Source: Clostridiales bacterium UBA8960 (lineage in GTDB: Bacteria > Bacillota > Clostridia > Peptostreptococcales > Acidaminobacteraceae). From it: a stretch of DNA of 5,668 bases. The DNA is taken from positions 1 through 5,668 of the forward strand of contig DMYC01000393.1 in assembly GCA_003482695.1 (NCBI GenBank). Reading direction: 5' to 3'. Shown here piece after piece: positions 1 through 5,668 of the stretch. Numbering within the stretch: the stretch's first letter is position 1; every line of letters begins with the position of its first letter. The notes under the pieces are model-generated. The model did not search any database and was not told the origin of the DNA. It saw nothing but the letters and a program-made list of their open reading frames with translations. The position numbers and the translations under genes were made by a program.

Positions 1-61
1 GATGCGGATATCGTCATCTTCAACGACGAGCTGTCGGGTGCCCAAATGCGTAATCTAGAAG
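1..61 (+). pseudogene. hflX: Inverted internal fragment of hflX
   Basis: Read on the plus strand in frame 1, this stretch translates as DADIVIFNDELSGAQMRNLEA. The family core is usually of the form ADxVIFxDELSxxQxRNLE, so this is the segment expected to follow the 84 codons on the opposite strand. The first 25 bases repeat, in inverted orientation, the end of that minus-strand fragment. The frame then reads LKMTISAS and stops at TGA 88-90. It has no start codon or ribosome binding site and is not a separate gene. It is most likely the true continuation of hflX, attached in the wrong orientation. Confidence 0.85.
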
Positions 62-86
62 CGTTGAAGATGACGATATCCGCATC
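1..86. repeat. Perfect 25-bp inverted repeat with 36-bp spacer
   Basis: Bases 1-25 and 62-86 are exact reverse complements, separated by 26-61. Both arms encode the same HflX residues (DADIVIFN), one on each strand, so the repeat is a duplicated and inverted piece of coding sequence and not a terminator or operator. There is no U-tract. If the contig continues to the left, the palindrome may be longer than can be seen here. Confidence 0.9.
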
Positions 87-314
87 GTGAGATTCGACAG
101 CGAGTCTGACTTCATCTACCTTGCCAGATCCTATATAGGTCGCCACTTCAATTTTTGATTTGTTTTGTATGATGATTTCTACAACCTCAGCTTCCGCTGC
201 AAGTGTCAGCTCGGCCAATTCGCTCATCGACTCGTCGATGTCAAACTCATCTCTCAGTCCCTGAAACATACCCACTAATACCGCTTTTTGCTTATGTTCC
301 CTGTTTTCTTCCAT
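62..314 (-). CDS. hflX: HflX GTPase, N-terminal fragment (5' 84 codons, broken by fold-back)
   Basis: HflX is a GTPase that binds the 50S subunit and splits stalled or stress-inactivated ribosomes. Only the start of the N-terminal HflX domain is present. From ATG at 314 the protein begins MEENREHKQKAVLVGMF, then shows the family pattern SELAELTLAAEAEVVE (about residues 31-46), ATYIGSGKVDE (58-68) and DADIVIFN (77-84). The G domain (Walker A and others) is not in the window. A GGAG box six bases upstream supports this start. The genuine gene sequence stops matching at base 62. The frame stays open to base 1, but the residues after IFN (ASRLRIWAPDS...) are unlike HflX, because that DNA is the reverse complement of the gene's own next segment. 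It is transcribed divergently from the PBP gene. The family call is strong; the gene cannot be intact as shown. Confidence 0.9.
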
Positions 315-320
315 AAAAGA

Positions 321-324
321 CTCC
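321..324 (-). promoter_or_regulatory. Ribosome binding site of hflX
   Basis: GGAG on the minus strand, six bases before ATG 314 (TTGGAGTCTTTTATG). It fixes the hflX start. The nearest upstream minus-strand ATG is out of frame. Confidence 0.75.
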
Positions 325-354
325 AATACATAGTTTATGTTATAGTTAAAATAC

Positions 355-383
355 ATTATACTACAAAGCTTCAAATATTAAAA
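355..383 (-). promoter_or_regulatory. Putative hflX promoter
   Basis: A consensus -10 TATAAT lies on the minus strand at 360-355, about 40 bases before the hflX start. A weak -35 candidate (TTTTAA, 383-378) sits 17 bp upstream. The flanking DNA is very AT-rich. A second TATAAT at 393-388 lacks any recognisable -35 at proper spacing. The assignment is from motif and position only. Confidence 0.5.
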
Positions 384-406
384 ATAGATTATAAACTTTT
401 AAATGA

Positions 407-436
407 TGGAACGCAGATGTTTAAATATGTTATAAT
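407..436 (+). promoter_or_regulatory. Putative promoter of the PBP gene (extended -10)
   Basis: TGTTATAAT at 428-436 is an extended -10 element of the TGnTATAAT form used by SigA-type RNA polymerase. The -35 region is poor (TGGAAC at 407-412, spacing 18), as is common with extended -10 promoters. Transcription would start near 443. This lies downstream of the in-frame ATG at 288, so that ATG cannot be the start of the PBP on this transcript. Confidence 0.6.
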
Positions 437-451
437 ACCTTGTAGGATTTT

Positions 452-465
452 GCGTAGCGATACGC
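452..465 (+). promoter_or_regulatory. Small 5' leader hairpin with GNRA-type loop
   Basis: GCGTA-GCGA-TACGC forms a five-pair stem closed by a GCGA tetraloop. It sits about nine bases after the predicted transcription start and twelve before the AGGAGG box. It could protect the 5' end of the mRNA or be incidental. It has no U-tract and is too short to be a recognisable riboswitch. Confidence 0.35.
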
Positions 466-476
466 TCAATAGCATC

Positions 477-482
477 AGGAGG
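477..482 (+). promoter_or_regulatory. Ribosome binding site of the PBP gene
   Basis: A full AGGAGG lies six bases before ATG 489. It selects this start over the in-frame ATG at 288, which would add 67 residues that are not PBP-like and whose coding sequence would run across the promoter and leader. Confidence 0.9.
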
Positions 483-488
483 TCTTTA

Positions 489-3400
489 ATGGAAAGCACA
501 AAAAAAGCATCACCTGGACGTAAGACAAATAGTTCAGGGAAATCCAGCAAAAACAATCAAAAGAAAAAGAAAAAAACGTTCACTAATATACTCAAAATAG
601 CATTAATCGCTATGATCCTCCTTGGATTTGTCGGAGGCGCTGGCGTCTTTATGTACGTTTCGATTGCACTAAAGGATATCGAACCGATCGACCCTAGCAT
701 GATCGCCACAAAATTGACCGAGAACTCAGTCATCGTTGACAGCGATGGTCGAATCCTCGAATATATCCATCACAAAGAAGGCCTTAGGACAGTTGTTCGT
801 TATGAAGATATGAGCGAGGACTTAATCAATGCTTTTGTTGCCGTAGAAGACAAGACTTTCTTTGAGCACAATGGATTCAACATTATCCGTCTGTTCGGAG
901 CCGTCAAGGACACTTTGACGACGGGAAAAAGACTTGGCGGTACAAGTACGATCACCCAACAGCTCGCACGAAACATCTATCTTTTTGAGATAAGAAGTGC
1001 GCGTGATCTAGATCGAAAAATTAAGGAAGCCTATTACGCGATTGAACTTGAAAAACATCTGAAAAAAGAGCAAATTATTGAAGGCTATTTGAACCTCGTT
1101 TACCTTGGTGCAAACTCCAACGGTGTTGAAGCCGCTGCTCAAGCCTATTTTTCAAAGAGCGCGTCGGAAGTGAATTATATTGAGGCAGCTCTAATGGCCG
1201 GTATTGTCAAATCGCCTTCTGCCTATCCACCTATGCTCAACATCTCCAAAGTCGAAGTGACAAGCAATCATTATGTCTTTGACGATTCCGATCCTCTATA
1301 TACACTTGTTTATAACCCAGGTTGTGAAGACCGTTATCTCACATCGATTTACCTGATGCATGAAAACGGAAAAATCTCGGACGCAGAATATGAATACGCT
1401 AAAACAGTGGATTTAAGAACCGTCATCAATCCGGGAAAAACAGCTCAAACTGAAATCACTTCATTTTTTGCCGATATGGTGCGAGATGAAGTCATCGCGG
1501 ATTTAGTCGAGGCATATGGGTATTCTGTAGCAGATGCAACGAACCTATTATATACAGGTGGTTTTACGATTGAATCGACAATTGATTTTGATATGCAGAA
1601 AACTTTGGAAAGCCATTACGCGCAATCCAATTTTACGACTTATTTTGGCGAATCAACCGCCGTTGCAGTAAGAGCATTCCAAAGGGATAACGGGCTCGCT
1701 GTCGATGGGGTCGCGGGACAAAATACCCTCGCAAAAATCAGAGAGTTATCTGGGATGGATACTTCCATCTTCACTCAAGCCGTCTATCAAAGAGGCAACG
1801 ATAGCGAAGAAGTCGTTCTGCTTAAAAGGACTTTATTCGAACTCGGTTACTTGATCAACAATGAGAATTTCCCTAAAGTGACGGTCGTTCTCGATGGCCA
1901 AGGCAACATCGTTTCTGAGGAAAGTCGCAGACTTCTCGTCTATAAGCAATCCAATTTAGTCGATGCTGATAAAAACTTCATCATTCCATCATCCGATTAT
2001 GCGTTTGACGCCGATGGAAATCTCGTGTTATTCAAAGGTAAACGCATGTATTTCTACCCGCATTTCCAAAACAATCAACTTGTGAGCATACAAGTCGTCG
2101 TGAAAGAGACATTCACATTTAGTGAAGATAGCGACAACGAGCGTTTAGCAAGCGGAAAATTTAACTTGACTAACCTATTCACATACGAGGGTCGTGATGT
2201 CCTAATACCAAACGAATATAAGTCGTTTGATGAAAACAGCAACGTCGTCGTCGACAAAGCGTTTCTCGTTGACCAACCGGACTTTTTCAAAGTGGATGCC
2301 AACCAAAACCTTCTTGTCACAAAAGGCAATTACGTCATCAGCGAACAGGGTGTTATACAACCTCAATCCGCGATGGTTATCATCGACTATCATAATGGCG
2401 AACTGAAGTCGATCGTCGGTGGTAGAAATATCACAGGGCAGCGTATGTACAACAGAGCAACGAATCCACGTCAACCTGGATCTGCCATCAAACCACTTTC
2501 TGTTTTCACACCAGCGGTTGACTCAGGCAAGTACACTGCTGCGACTGTTATCGATGACCGCCCAGTCTATCTACTTGGAGACCCTAATGTGAGATGGCCA
2601 ATCAACTGGTACGAAGCTTATCCTCAGTTTCATAAGTACTGGGGGCTCGTGACACTAAGAGAATCTGTGCAGCACTCCATCAACGTGACTGCGGCATTAA
2701 TCGTTCAGGATTTGGGCGTAACCAACTCATTGAATTATTTAAATAAGTTTGGCATCTCGACGCTTGTAACCTCTGGCCCAACAAATGATGCAAATATTGC
2801 CTCTCTTGCGCTTGGCGGCATGACACGTGGAATAACGCCACTTGAACTTACAGCGGCATATGGCGCGATCGCCAACAAAGGCATTCTCAACGACATTATC
2901 ACTTATAAAACCGTTAAAAATTCACGTGGTGAAATTATTCTCAAAAACGAAAGCAAGCAAACTTATGTCGTGGATGAAAATGTTGCTTTTATTGTTCAAG
3001 ACATGATGCGTACATCTGTAGAATCTGGTGTTGCAACGGCTGCAAAACTATCACCGAACAACGATATCATTCAAGTATCTGGCAAGACTGGTACGACATC
3101 AAGCAACATAGACGCATGGTTCGTCGGTTACACACCTTATTATGTGGGCGGTGTTTGGTTTGGAAACGACCTGAATATCCCGCTTGATCAAGGTTCAAGA
3201 ATCGCCGCACAATTCTGGAGAACCGTTATGGCGGATATCCACGTCGATGCTGCACCAAAATTGTTTGATATTCCAACAACCCTTGTTTCAACATCTGTGG
3301 ACATCATATCAGGCAAACTGCCAAGTGAGTTGTCTGCTCTAGATCCAAGAGGCACTGTGCGTACAGAGATCTTCTTAAGGGGAACAGAGCCCACAGAGAC

Positions 3401-3872
3401 AGATGATGTCCATGTCATGGCAGACATTTGTACGGAATCAGGTAAACTTGCTACAGAGTTTTGCCCAACCACACTCGTCGTTAGCAAACTTTTTGTGAAA
3501 CGCCCTGTGCCATACAATGCATCAGAACATGTGGACAGCAGAGGCAATCCAATCGCCATCAAAGATGGAGGATACGATATGCCAACTGCGGATTGTGACA
3601 TTCACACGATAGAAACCACAACCGAAGAAGAAACAACAGGAAGCCAATATCAAGGGATTGTCCCACTCGTAAGGCTGGTGGATGGTTCTTATTATGTACA
3701 AAGACGATACCCAATTGAACTGACAAGCGGCCAAATCATTACACTCCCTGTCGGATCGAAAATCATGCCAGACAATTCTGTTGTCTTTAGTGATGGGTCA
3801 TCCATCTCAGCAGAAAACATCAAGTCCATTCCTATGTACACTGCAGAGGAGCTTGATGCCTTGAACCCTTAA
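489..3872 (+). CDS. Class A penicillin-binding protein (bifunctional PBP1A-type) with long inter-domain insert
   Basis: This ponA/PBP1A-like enzyme polymerises lipid II into glycan strands and cross-links the stem peptides outside the membrane. The 1127-residue product starts with a Lys/Ser-rich cytoplasmic tail (1-33) and one membrane helix (about 34-61). The GT51 glycosyltransferase domain (about 75-255) has EDKTFFEHNG with catalytic Glu120, GTSTITQQ (151-158) and RKIKE with Glu180. TID-DMQ (364-370) marks the usual start of the linker. A stretch to about 625 then holds peptidoglycan-binding-like sequence (AVRAFQRDNGLAVDG, 393-407) and is far longer than normal. The transpeptidase has SAIK (Ser665, Lys668), SIN (730-732) and KTGT (866-869), so it should be active and beta-lactam-sensitive. 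The C-terminal tail contains CTESGKLATEFC (981-992), a Thr/Glu-rich linker (1041-1051) and a short DGS-rich end. It is monocistronic, between a divergent promoter and a terminator. The family is certain; the function of the insert is inferred. Confidence 0.97.
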   Translation: MESTKKASPGRKTNSSGKSSKNNQKKKKKTFTNILKIALIAMILLGFVGGAGVFMYVSIALKDIEPIDPSMIATKLTENSVIVDSDGRILEYIHHKEGLRTVVRYEDMSEDLINAFVAVEDKTFFEHNGFNIIRLFGAVKDTLTTGKRLGGTSTITQQLARNIYLFEIRSARDLDRKIKEAYYAIELEKHLKKEQIIEGYLNLVYLGANSNGVEAAAQAYFSKSASEVNYIEAALMAGIVKSPSAYPPMLNISKVEVTSNHYVFDDSDPLYTLVYNPGCEDRYLTSIYLMHENGKISDAEYEYAKTVDLRTVINPGKTAQTEITSFFADMVRDEVIADLVEAYGYSVADATNLLYTGGFTIESTIDFDMQKTLESHYAQSNFTTYFGESTAVAVRAFQRDNGLAVDGVAGQNTLAKIRELSGMDTSIFTQAVYQRGNDSEEVVLLKRTLFELGYLINNENFPKVTVVLDGQGNIVSEESRRLLVYKQSNLVDADKNFIIPSSDYAFDADGNLVLFKGKRMYFYPHFQNNQLVSIQVVVKETFTFSEDSDNERLASGKFNLTNLFTYEGRDVLIPNEYKSFDENSNVVVDKAFLVDQPDFFKVDANQNLLVTKGNYVISEQGVIQPQSAMVIIDYHNGELKSIVGGRNITGQRMYNRATNPRQPGSAIKPLSVFTPAVDSGKYTAATVIDDRPVYLLGDPNVRWPINWYEAYPQFHKYWGLVTLRESVQHSINVTAALIVQDLGVTNSLNYLNKFGISTLVTSGPTNDANIASLALGGMTRGITPLELTAAYGAIANKGILNDIITYKTVKNSRGEIILKNESKQTYVVDENVAFIVQDMMRTSVESGVATAAKLSPNNDIIQVSGKTGTTSSNIDAWFVGYTPYYVGGVWFGNDLNIPLDQGSRIAAQFWRTVMADIHVDAAPKLFDIPTTLVSTSVDIISGKLPSELSALDPRGTVRTEIFLRGTEPTETDDVHVMADICTESGKLATEFCPTTLVVSKLFVKRPVPYNASEHVDSRGNPIAIKDGGYDMPTADCDIHTIETTTEEETTGSQYQGIVPLVRLVDGSYYVQRRYPIELTSGQIITLPVGSKIMPDNSVVFSDGSSISAENIKSIPMYTAEELDALNP

Positions 3873-3876
3873 CGTT

Positions 3877-3935
3877 AAAAAAAAATAAAGCTTGTTTGTT
3901 AACGACATTAAAACGTTAACAAACAAGCTTTTTTT
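3877..3935. terminator. Bidirectional rho-independent terminator
   Basis: An 18-bp perfect stem (3887-3904 with 3914-3931) encloses a nine-base loop (3905-3913). On the plus strand the descending arm runs into seven T's (3929-3935). On the minus strand the nine A's at 3877-3885 give a U-tract. It lies four bases after the PBP stop codon and a few bases after the thiI stop codon, so it can end both convergent transcripts. Confidence 0.92.
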
Positions 3936-3937
3936 AT

Positions 3938-5140
3938 TTAAAGATTTGGGTGAAACCGTCTTGTCACTTCCCCACCTACGACGATTATCGTTTCTTTTCC
4001 CTGTATTGATGCATCGATCAATCGCTCTACATCCAGTAGCGCCATCGATGCATTTATCTTTTCAACTTTCGGCTTAGTGACCACACGATCCGGTAAGAAA
4101 ACAGTGCAACAATCCTCAAAAGGTAAAATGGAAGTCTCAAACGTATCGATTTGCTTAGCCACCTCGATGATGTCCACTTTATCATATGCGATCAAAGGTC
4201 TGAAGACAGGTAACTCTATCATGCTGTTGGTAACGGTCATCCCCTCAATCGTCTGACTTGCCACTTGACCTAGATTTTCCCCAGTCACAAGCCCTTTACA
4301 ATAAAACTGATTTGCGATACGCTCTGCTATTTTCATCATGAATGCACGTGACAATATGGTCATTTCTTCTGCGGGACAGGTTTCATTAATCGCCTTCTGT
4401 ATTTCCAGTATATTGATGCTATGAATCTTCAAATTGCCTGTATACTTCGTCAATTTTTTAGCCAAATCAAGCACTTTTTCCATGGCCCTCTCGCTCGTGA
4501 AAGGATAAGAATGAAAATGCACAGCTTCCAGCTCAAGACCCCTTTTGGCCAACATATAGCCCGCCACTGGGCTATCAATTCCGCCTGAAAGCAACAATAG
4601 GCCTTTACCTGCACTGCCGTAAGGCATGCCGCCAAGTGCCTTGATTCTCTTGACAAAAATATACGCTTCTTCTCTAATTTCGATGGTCAAGAAAATGTCG
4701 GGATGATGCACATCCACTTTCAACGTTTCCATGTTTTTATAAATGTAACCACCCACTGTTTGATTGATTTCAGGTGTTTTTAGCGGATAGTTTTTATCTG
4801 CACGGCGCGTCTCGACTTTAAAGGATTTTGCACCTGTCTCCACGACGATTTGCCTTACGATTTCAAGGCATTTGACTTTCAGATTCTCAATTTCTCGATC
4901 GATTCTCATCGCAGGGCTGACGGAAACGACGCCAAATACGTTTCTTACGGCTTCGATGACCTGCGCTTGAGCGTCTTTTTCATGTTCGATAAAAACGCGC
5001 CCATGACGGTCTATTACGATGGTCTCAGGGATATGGACAAGCGCTTTTTTAATGTTGGAAATCAGTTTCTTTTCAAAGGAACGCATGTTTTTTCCTTTGA
5101 GCGCGATTTCACCATATCTAACCAATAATATTTCTTTCAT
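3938..5140 (-). CDS. thiI: ThiI, tRNA 4-thiouridine synthetase (rhodanese-less)
   Basis: ThiI adenylates U8 of tRNA with ATP and replaces its oxygen with sulfur to give 4-thiouridine, in the cytoplasm. The 400-residue protein has an N-terminal ferredoxin-like region and a THUMP tRNA-binding domain (about 1-165, beginning EILLVRYGEIALKGKN). The PP-loop ATPase domain follows, with signature SGGIDSPVAGY (185-195). FEDCCTVFLP (341-350) contains adjacent Cys344 and Cys345, a candidate for the conserved catalytic cysteine. It ends at about 400 residues with RRFHPNL, so there is no C-terminal rhodanese domain such as the roughly 480-residue E. coli enzyme has. This is the Bacillus-like short form, which takes sulfur directly from a dedicated cysteine desulfurase. 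That partner lies 22 bp upstream on the same strand. A GAGGTGG box three bases before ATG 5140 supports the start. A role in thiamine synthesis is doubtful without the rhodanese domain. Confidence 0.96.
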   Translation of the reverse strand: MKEILLVRYGEIALKGKNMRSFEKKLISNIKKALVHIPETIVIDRHGRVFIEHEKDAQAQVIEAVRNVFGVVSVSPAMRIDREIENLKVKCLEIVRQIVVETGAKSFKVETRRADKNYPLKTPEINQTVGGYIYKNMETLKVDVHHPDIFLTIEIREEAYIFVKRIKALGGMPYGSAGKGLLLLSGGIDSPVAGYMLAKRGLELEAVHFHSYPFTSERAMEKVLDLAKKLTKYTGNLKIHSINILEIQKAINETCPAEEMTILSRAFMMKIAERIANQFYCKGLVTGENLGQVASQTIEGMTVTNSMIELPVFRPLIAYDKVDIIEVAKQIDTFETSILPFEDCCTVFLPDRVVTKPKVEKINASMALLDVERLIDASIQGKETIIVVGGEVTRRFHPNL

Positions 5141-5143
5141 TTT

Positions 5144-5150
5144 CCACCTC
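5144..5150 (-). promoter_or_regulatory. Ribosome binding site of thiI
   Basis: GAGGTGG on the minus strand, three bases before ATG 5140, matches the 3' part of the consensus AAGGAGGTGA. It lies in the 22-bp gap after the desulfurase stop, so thiI is translated independently but from a shared transcript. No promoter is evident in the gap. Confidence 0.8.
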
Positions 5151-5162
5151 TATACAATCGAT

Positions 5163-5668
5163 TTATCTCTTCTTTTTGCCCATGACTTGTCTAAGTTCAC
5201 TGGCCGTTTTAATCATTTCATTTGTAGCGAATGCCACTTCATCTTCAGTCAACATATGACTGAGGCTGACCCTAATTGCCCCTTCCATTCTGCTTTCTTT
5301 GTATCCAAGTGCTTTTAGCACGTGCGAGTAGGCCTTCTTTTTAGAAGAACAAGCCGAACCCGTCGCAACGTAGATGCCTTTCATCTCAAGAGAATGCAAA
5401 AGCACTTCCCCTTTTACCCCTTCAAAGCTGACATTCACAATATAAGGAGAATGGCTATCCGTACTGCCGAATAGGACATGTGCTTCTTCACTGAACCTTT
5501 TGATCATGATGTCCCTGAGTTTGGCCACATGCTCATAATGCCGAGACATGTTTGCCACTGCATGTTTCACCGCTTCACCAAACGCGATGATGCCCATCAA
5601 ATTTTCAGTGCCAGGTCTTAAGCCTTGCTCTTGTTGCCCGCCATACTGAAGGGGTTTCAGCGTTCCAC
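5163..5668 (-). CDS. Cysteine desulfurase, NifS/IscS type, C-terminal part (5' end outside window)
   Basis: This PLP enzyme converts cysteine to alanine and holds the sulfur as a persulfide for transfer. The visible 168 residues are roughly the last 45% of a usual protein of about 380 residues. They start within the GTLKPLQYGGQQEQGLRPGTEN segment (family pattern GG-QE-G-R-GTEN), which normally follows the PLP-lysine motif by a short distance, so that lysine lies just outside. The catalytic loop is GSACSSKKKAYSHVLKALG, with Cys encoded at 5349-5351. The SACS form and loop length indicate group I (NifS/IscS), not SufS. IRVSLSHMLTEDEV is the usual C-terminal strand and helix, and the protein ends in a basic GKKKR tail. 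The frame is open to the right edge; TTG 5600 is an internal Leu, not a start. It lies immediately upstream of thiI, as nifZ does in Bacillus, so it is probably ThiI's sulfur donor. A general Fe-S role (IscS-like) cannot be excluded. Confidence 0.93.
   Translation of the reverse strand, partial: GTLKPLQYGGQQEQGLRPGTENLMGIIAFGEAVKHAVANMSRHYEHVAKLRDIMIKRFSEEAHVLFGSTDSHSPYIVNVSFEGVKGEVLLHSLEMKGIYVATGSACSSKKKAYSHVLKALGYKESRMEGAIRVSLSHMLTEDEVAFATNEMIKTASELRQVMGKKKR

Noticed and set aside
1..86. Invertible phase switch acting on the 36-bp segment between the 25-bp inverted repeats
   Set aside because: Inverting 26-61 would give DADIVIFNDELSGAQMRNLEA followed by LKMTISAS on the minus strand, which does not restore the rest of HflX. 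No recombinase is nearby. A fold-back chimera explains both arms better.
288..488. Upstream in-frame extension of the PBP reading frame from ATG 288 (67 extra residues)
   Set aside because: It lacks a good ribosome binding site, overlaps the divergent hflX start and both promoters, and has no PBP-like sequence. AGGAGG directly before ATG 489 marks the true start.
315..488. Riboswitch or T-box in the divergent intergenic region
   Set aside because: The leader predicted for the PBP is about 46 bases and that for hflX about 35 bases, too short for known classes. No conserved core motif or terminator-antiterminator pair is visible.
558..577. A-rich run in the PBP N-terminal Lys stretch as a possible programmed frameshift site
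   Set aside because: The frame continues without a break into the membrane helix and GT51 domain, and no downstream structure or alternative frame product is evident. Poly-Lys cytoplasmic tails are usual in these proteins.
2075..3734. Minus-strand open frames inside the PBP gene (2075-2329, 2202-2474, 3188-3601, 3522-3734)
   Set aside because: They are antisense to clearly coding PBP sequence, overlap one another, have no convincing ribosome binding sites and resemble no family.
3892..5318. Plus-strand open frames over thiI and the desulfurase (3892-4077, 4850-5128, 5019-5318) and minus-strand 4450-4656
   Set aside because: They are shadows of the two genuine minus-strand genes. One begins inside the terminator hairpin and another crosses the intergenic gap of the operon.

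Overview
The window looks like chromosomal DNA from a low-to-moderate GC Gram-positive bacterium, probably a Firmicute of the Clostridia type. The reasons are strong AGGAGG/GAGGTGG ribosome binding sites, Bacillus-like -10 boxes, a large class A penicillin-binding protein (PBP) of Firmicute style, and a rhodanese-less ThiI paired with a NifS/IscS-type cysteine desulfurase. TGG is used for Trp and nothing suggests an alternative code. No taxon below this level can be supported from the sequence.

Layout. Bases 62-314 (minus strand) hold the first 84 codons of hflX, the ribosome-associated GTPase gene. Bases 1-61 (plus strand) repeat the last eight of those codons and then carry the next stretch of the same gene in the opposite orientation. 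The left edge is therefore a fold-back with a perfect 25-bp inverted repeat, most simply an assembly or amplification chimera at a contig end. Bases 315-488 are a divergent promoter region serving hflX leftward and the PBP gene rightward, with a small GNRA-loop hairpin in the PBP leader. Bases 489-3872 (plus) encode a 1127-residue bifunctional class A PBP with intact glycosyltransferase and transpeptidase motifs. It carries an unusually long insert between the two domains that resembles tandem peptidoglycan-binding repeats. A strong 18-bp hairpin with U-tracts on both sides (about 3877-3935) ends the PBP transcript and the convergent minus-strand operon. That operon is a cysteine desulfurase (5163 to beyond the right edge, 5' end missing) followed 22 bp later by thiI (3938-5140).

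Functional picture. The PBP polymerises and cross-links cell-wall glycan at the outer face of the membrane. The desulfurase/ThiI pair is a sulfur-relay module: the desulfurase takes sulfur from cysteine and ThiI installs it as 4-thiouridine in tRNA. HflX is a translation and ribosome-rescue factor. This is mostly housekeeping content with no sign of a mobile element, CRISPR array, toxin-antitoxin or defence system. The items most worth a second look are the PBP insert and the fold-back at the left edge.
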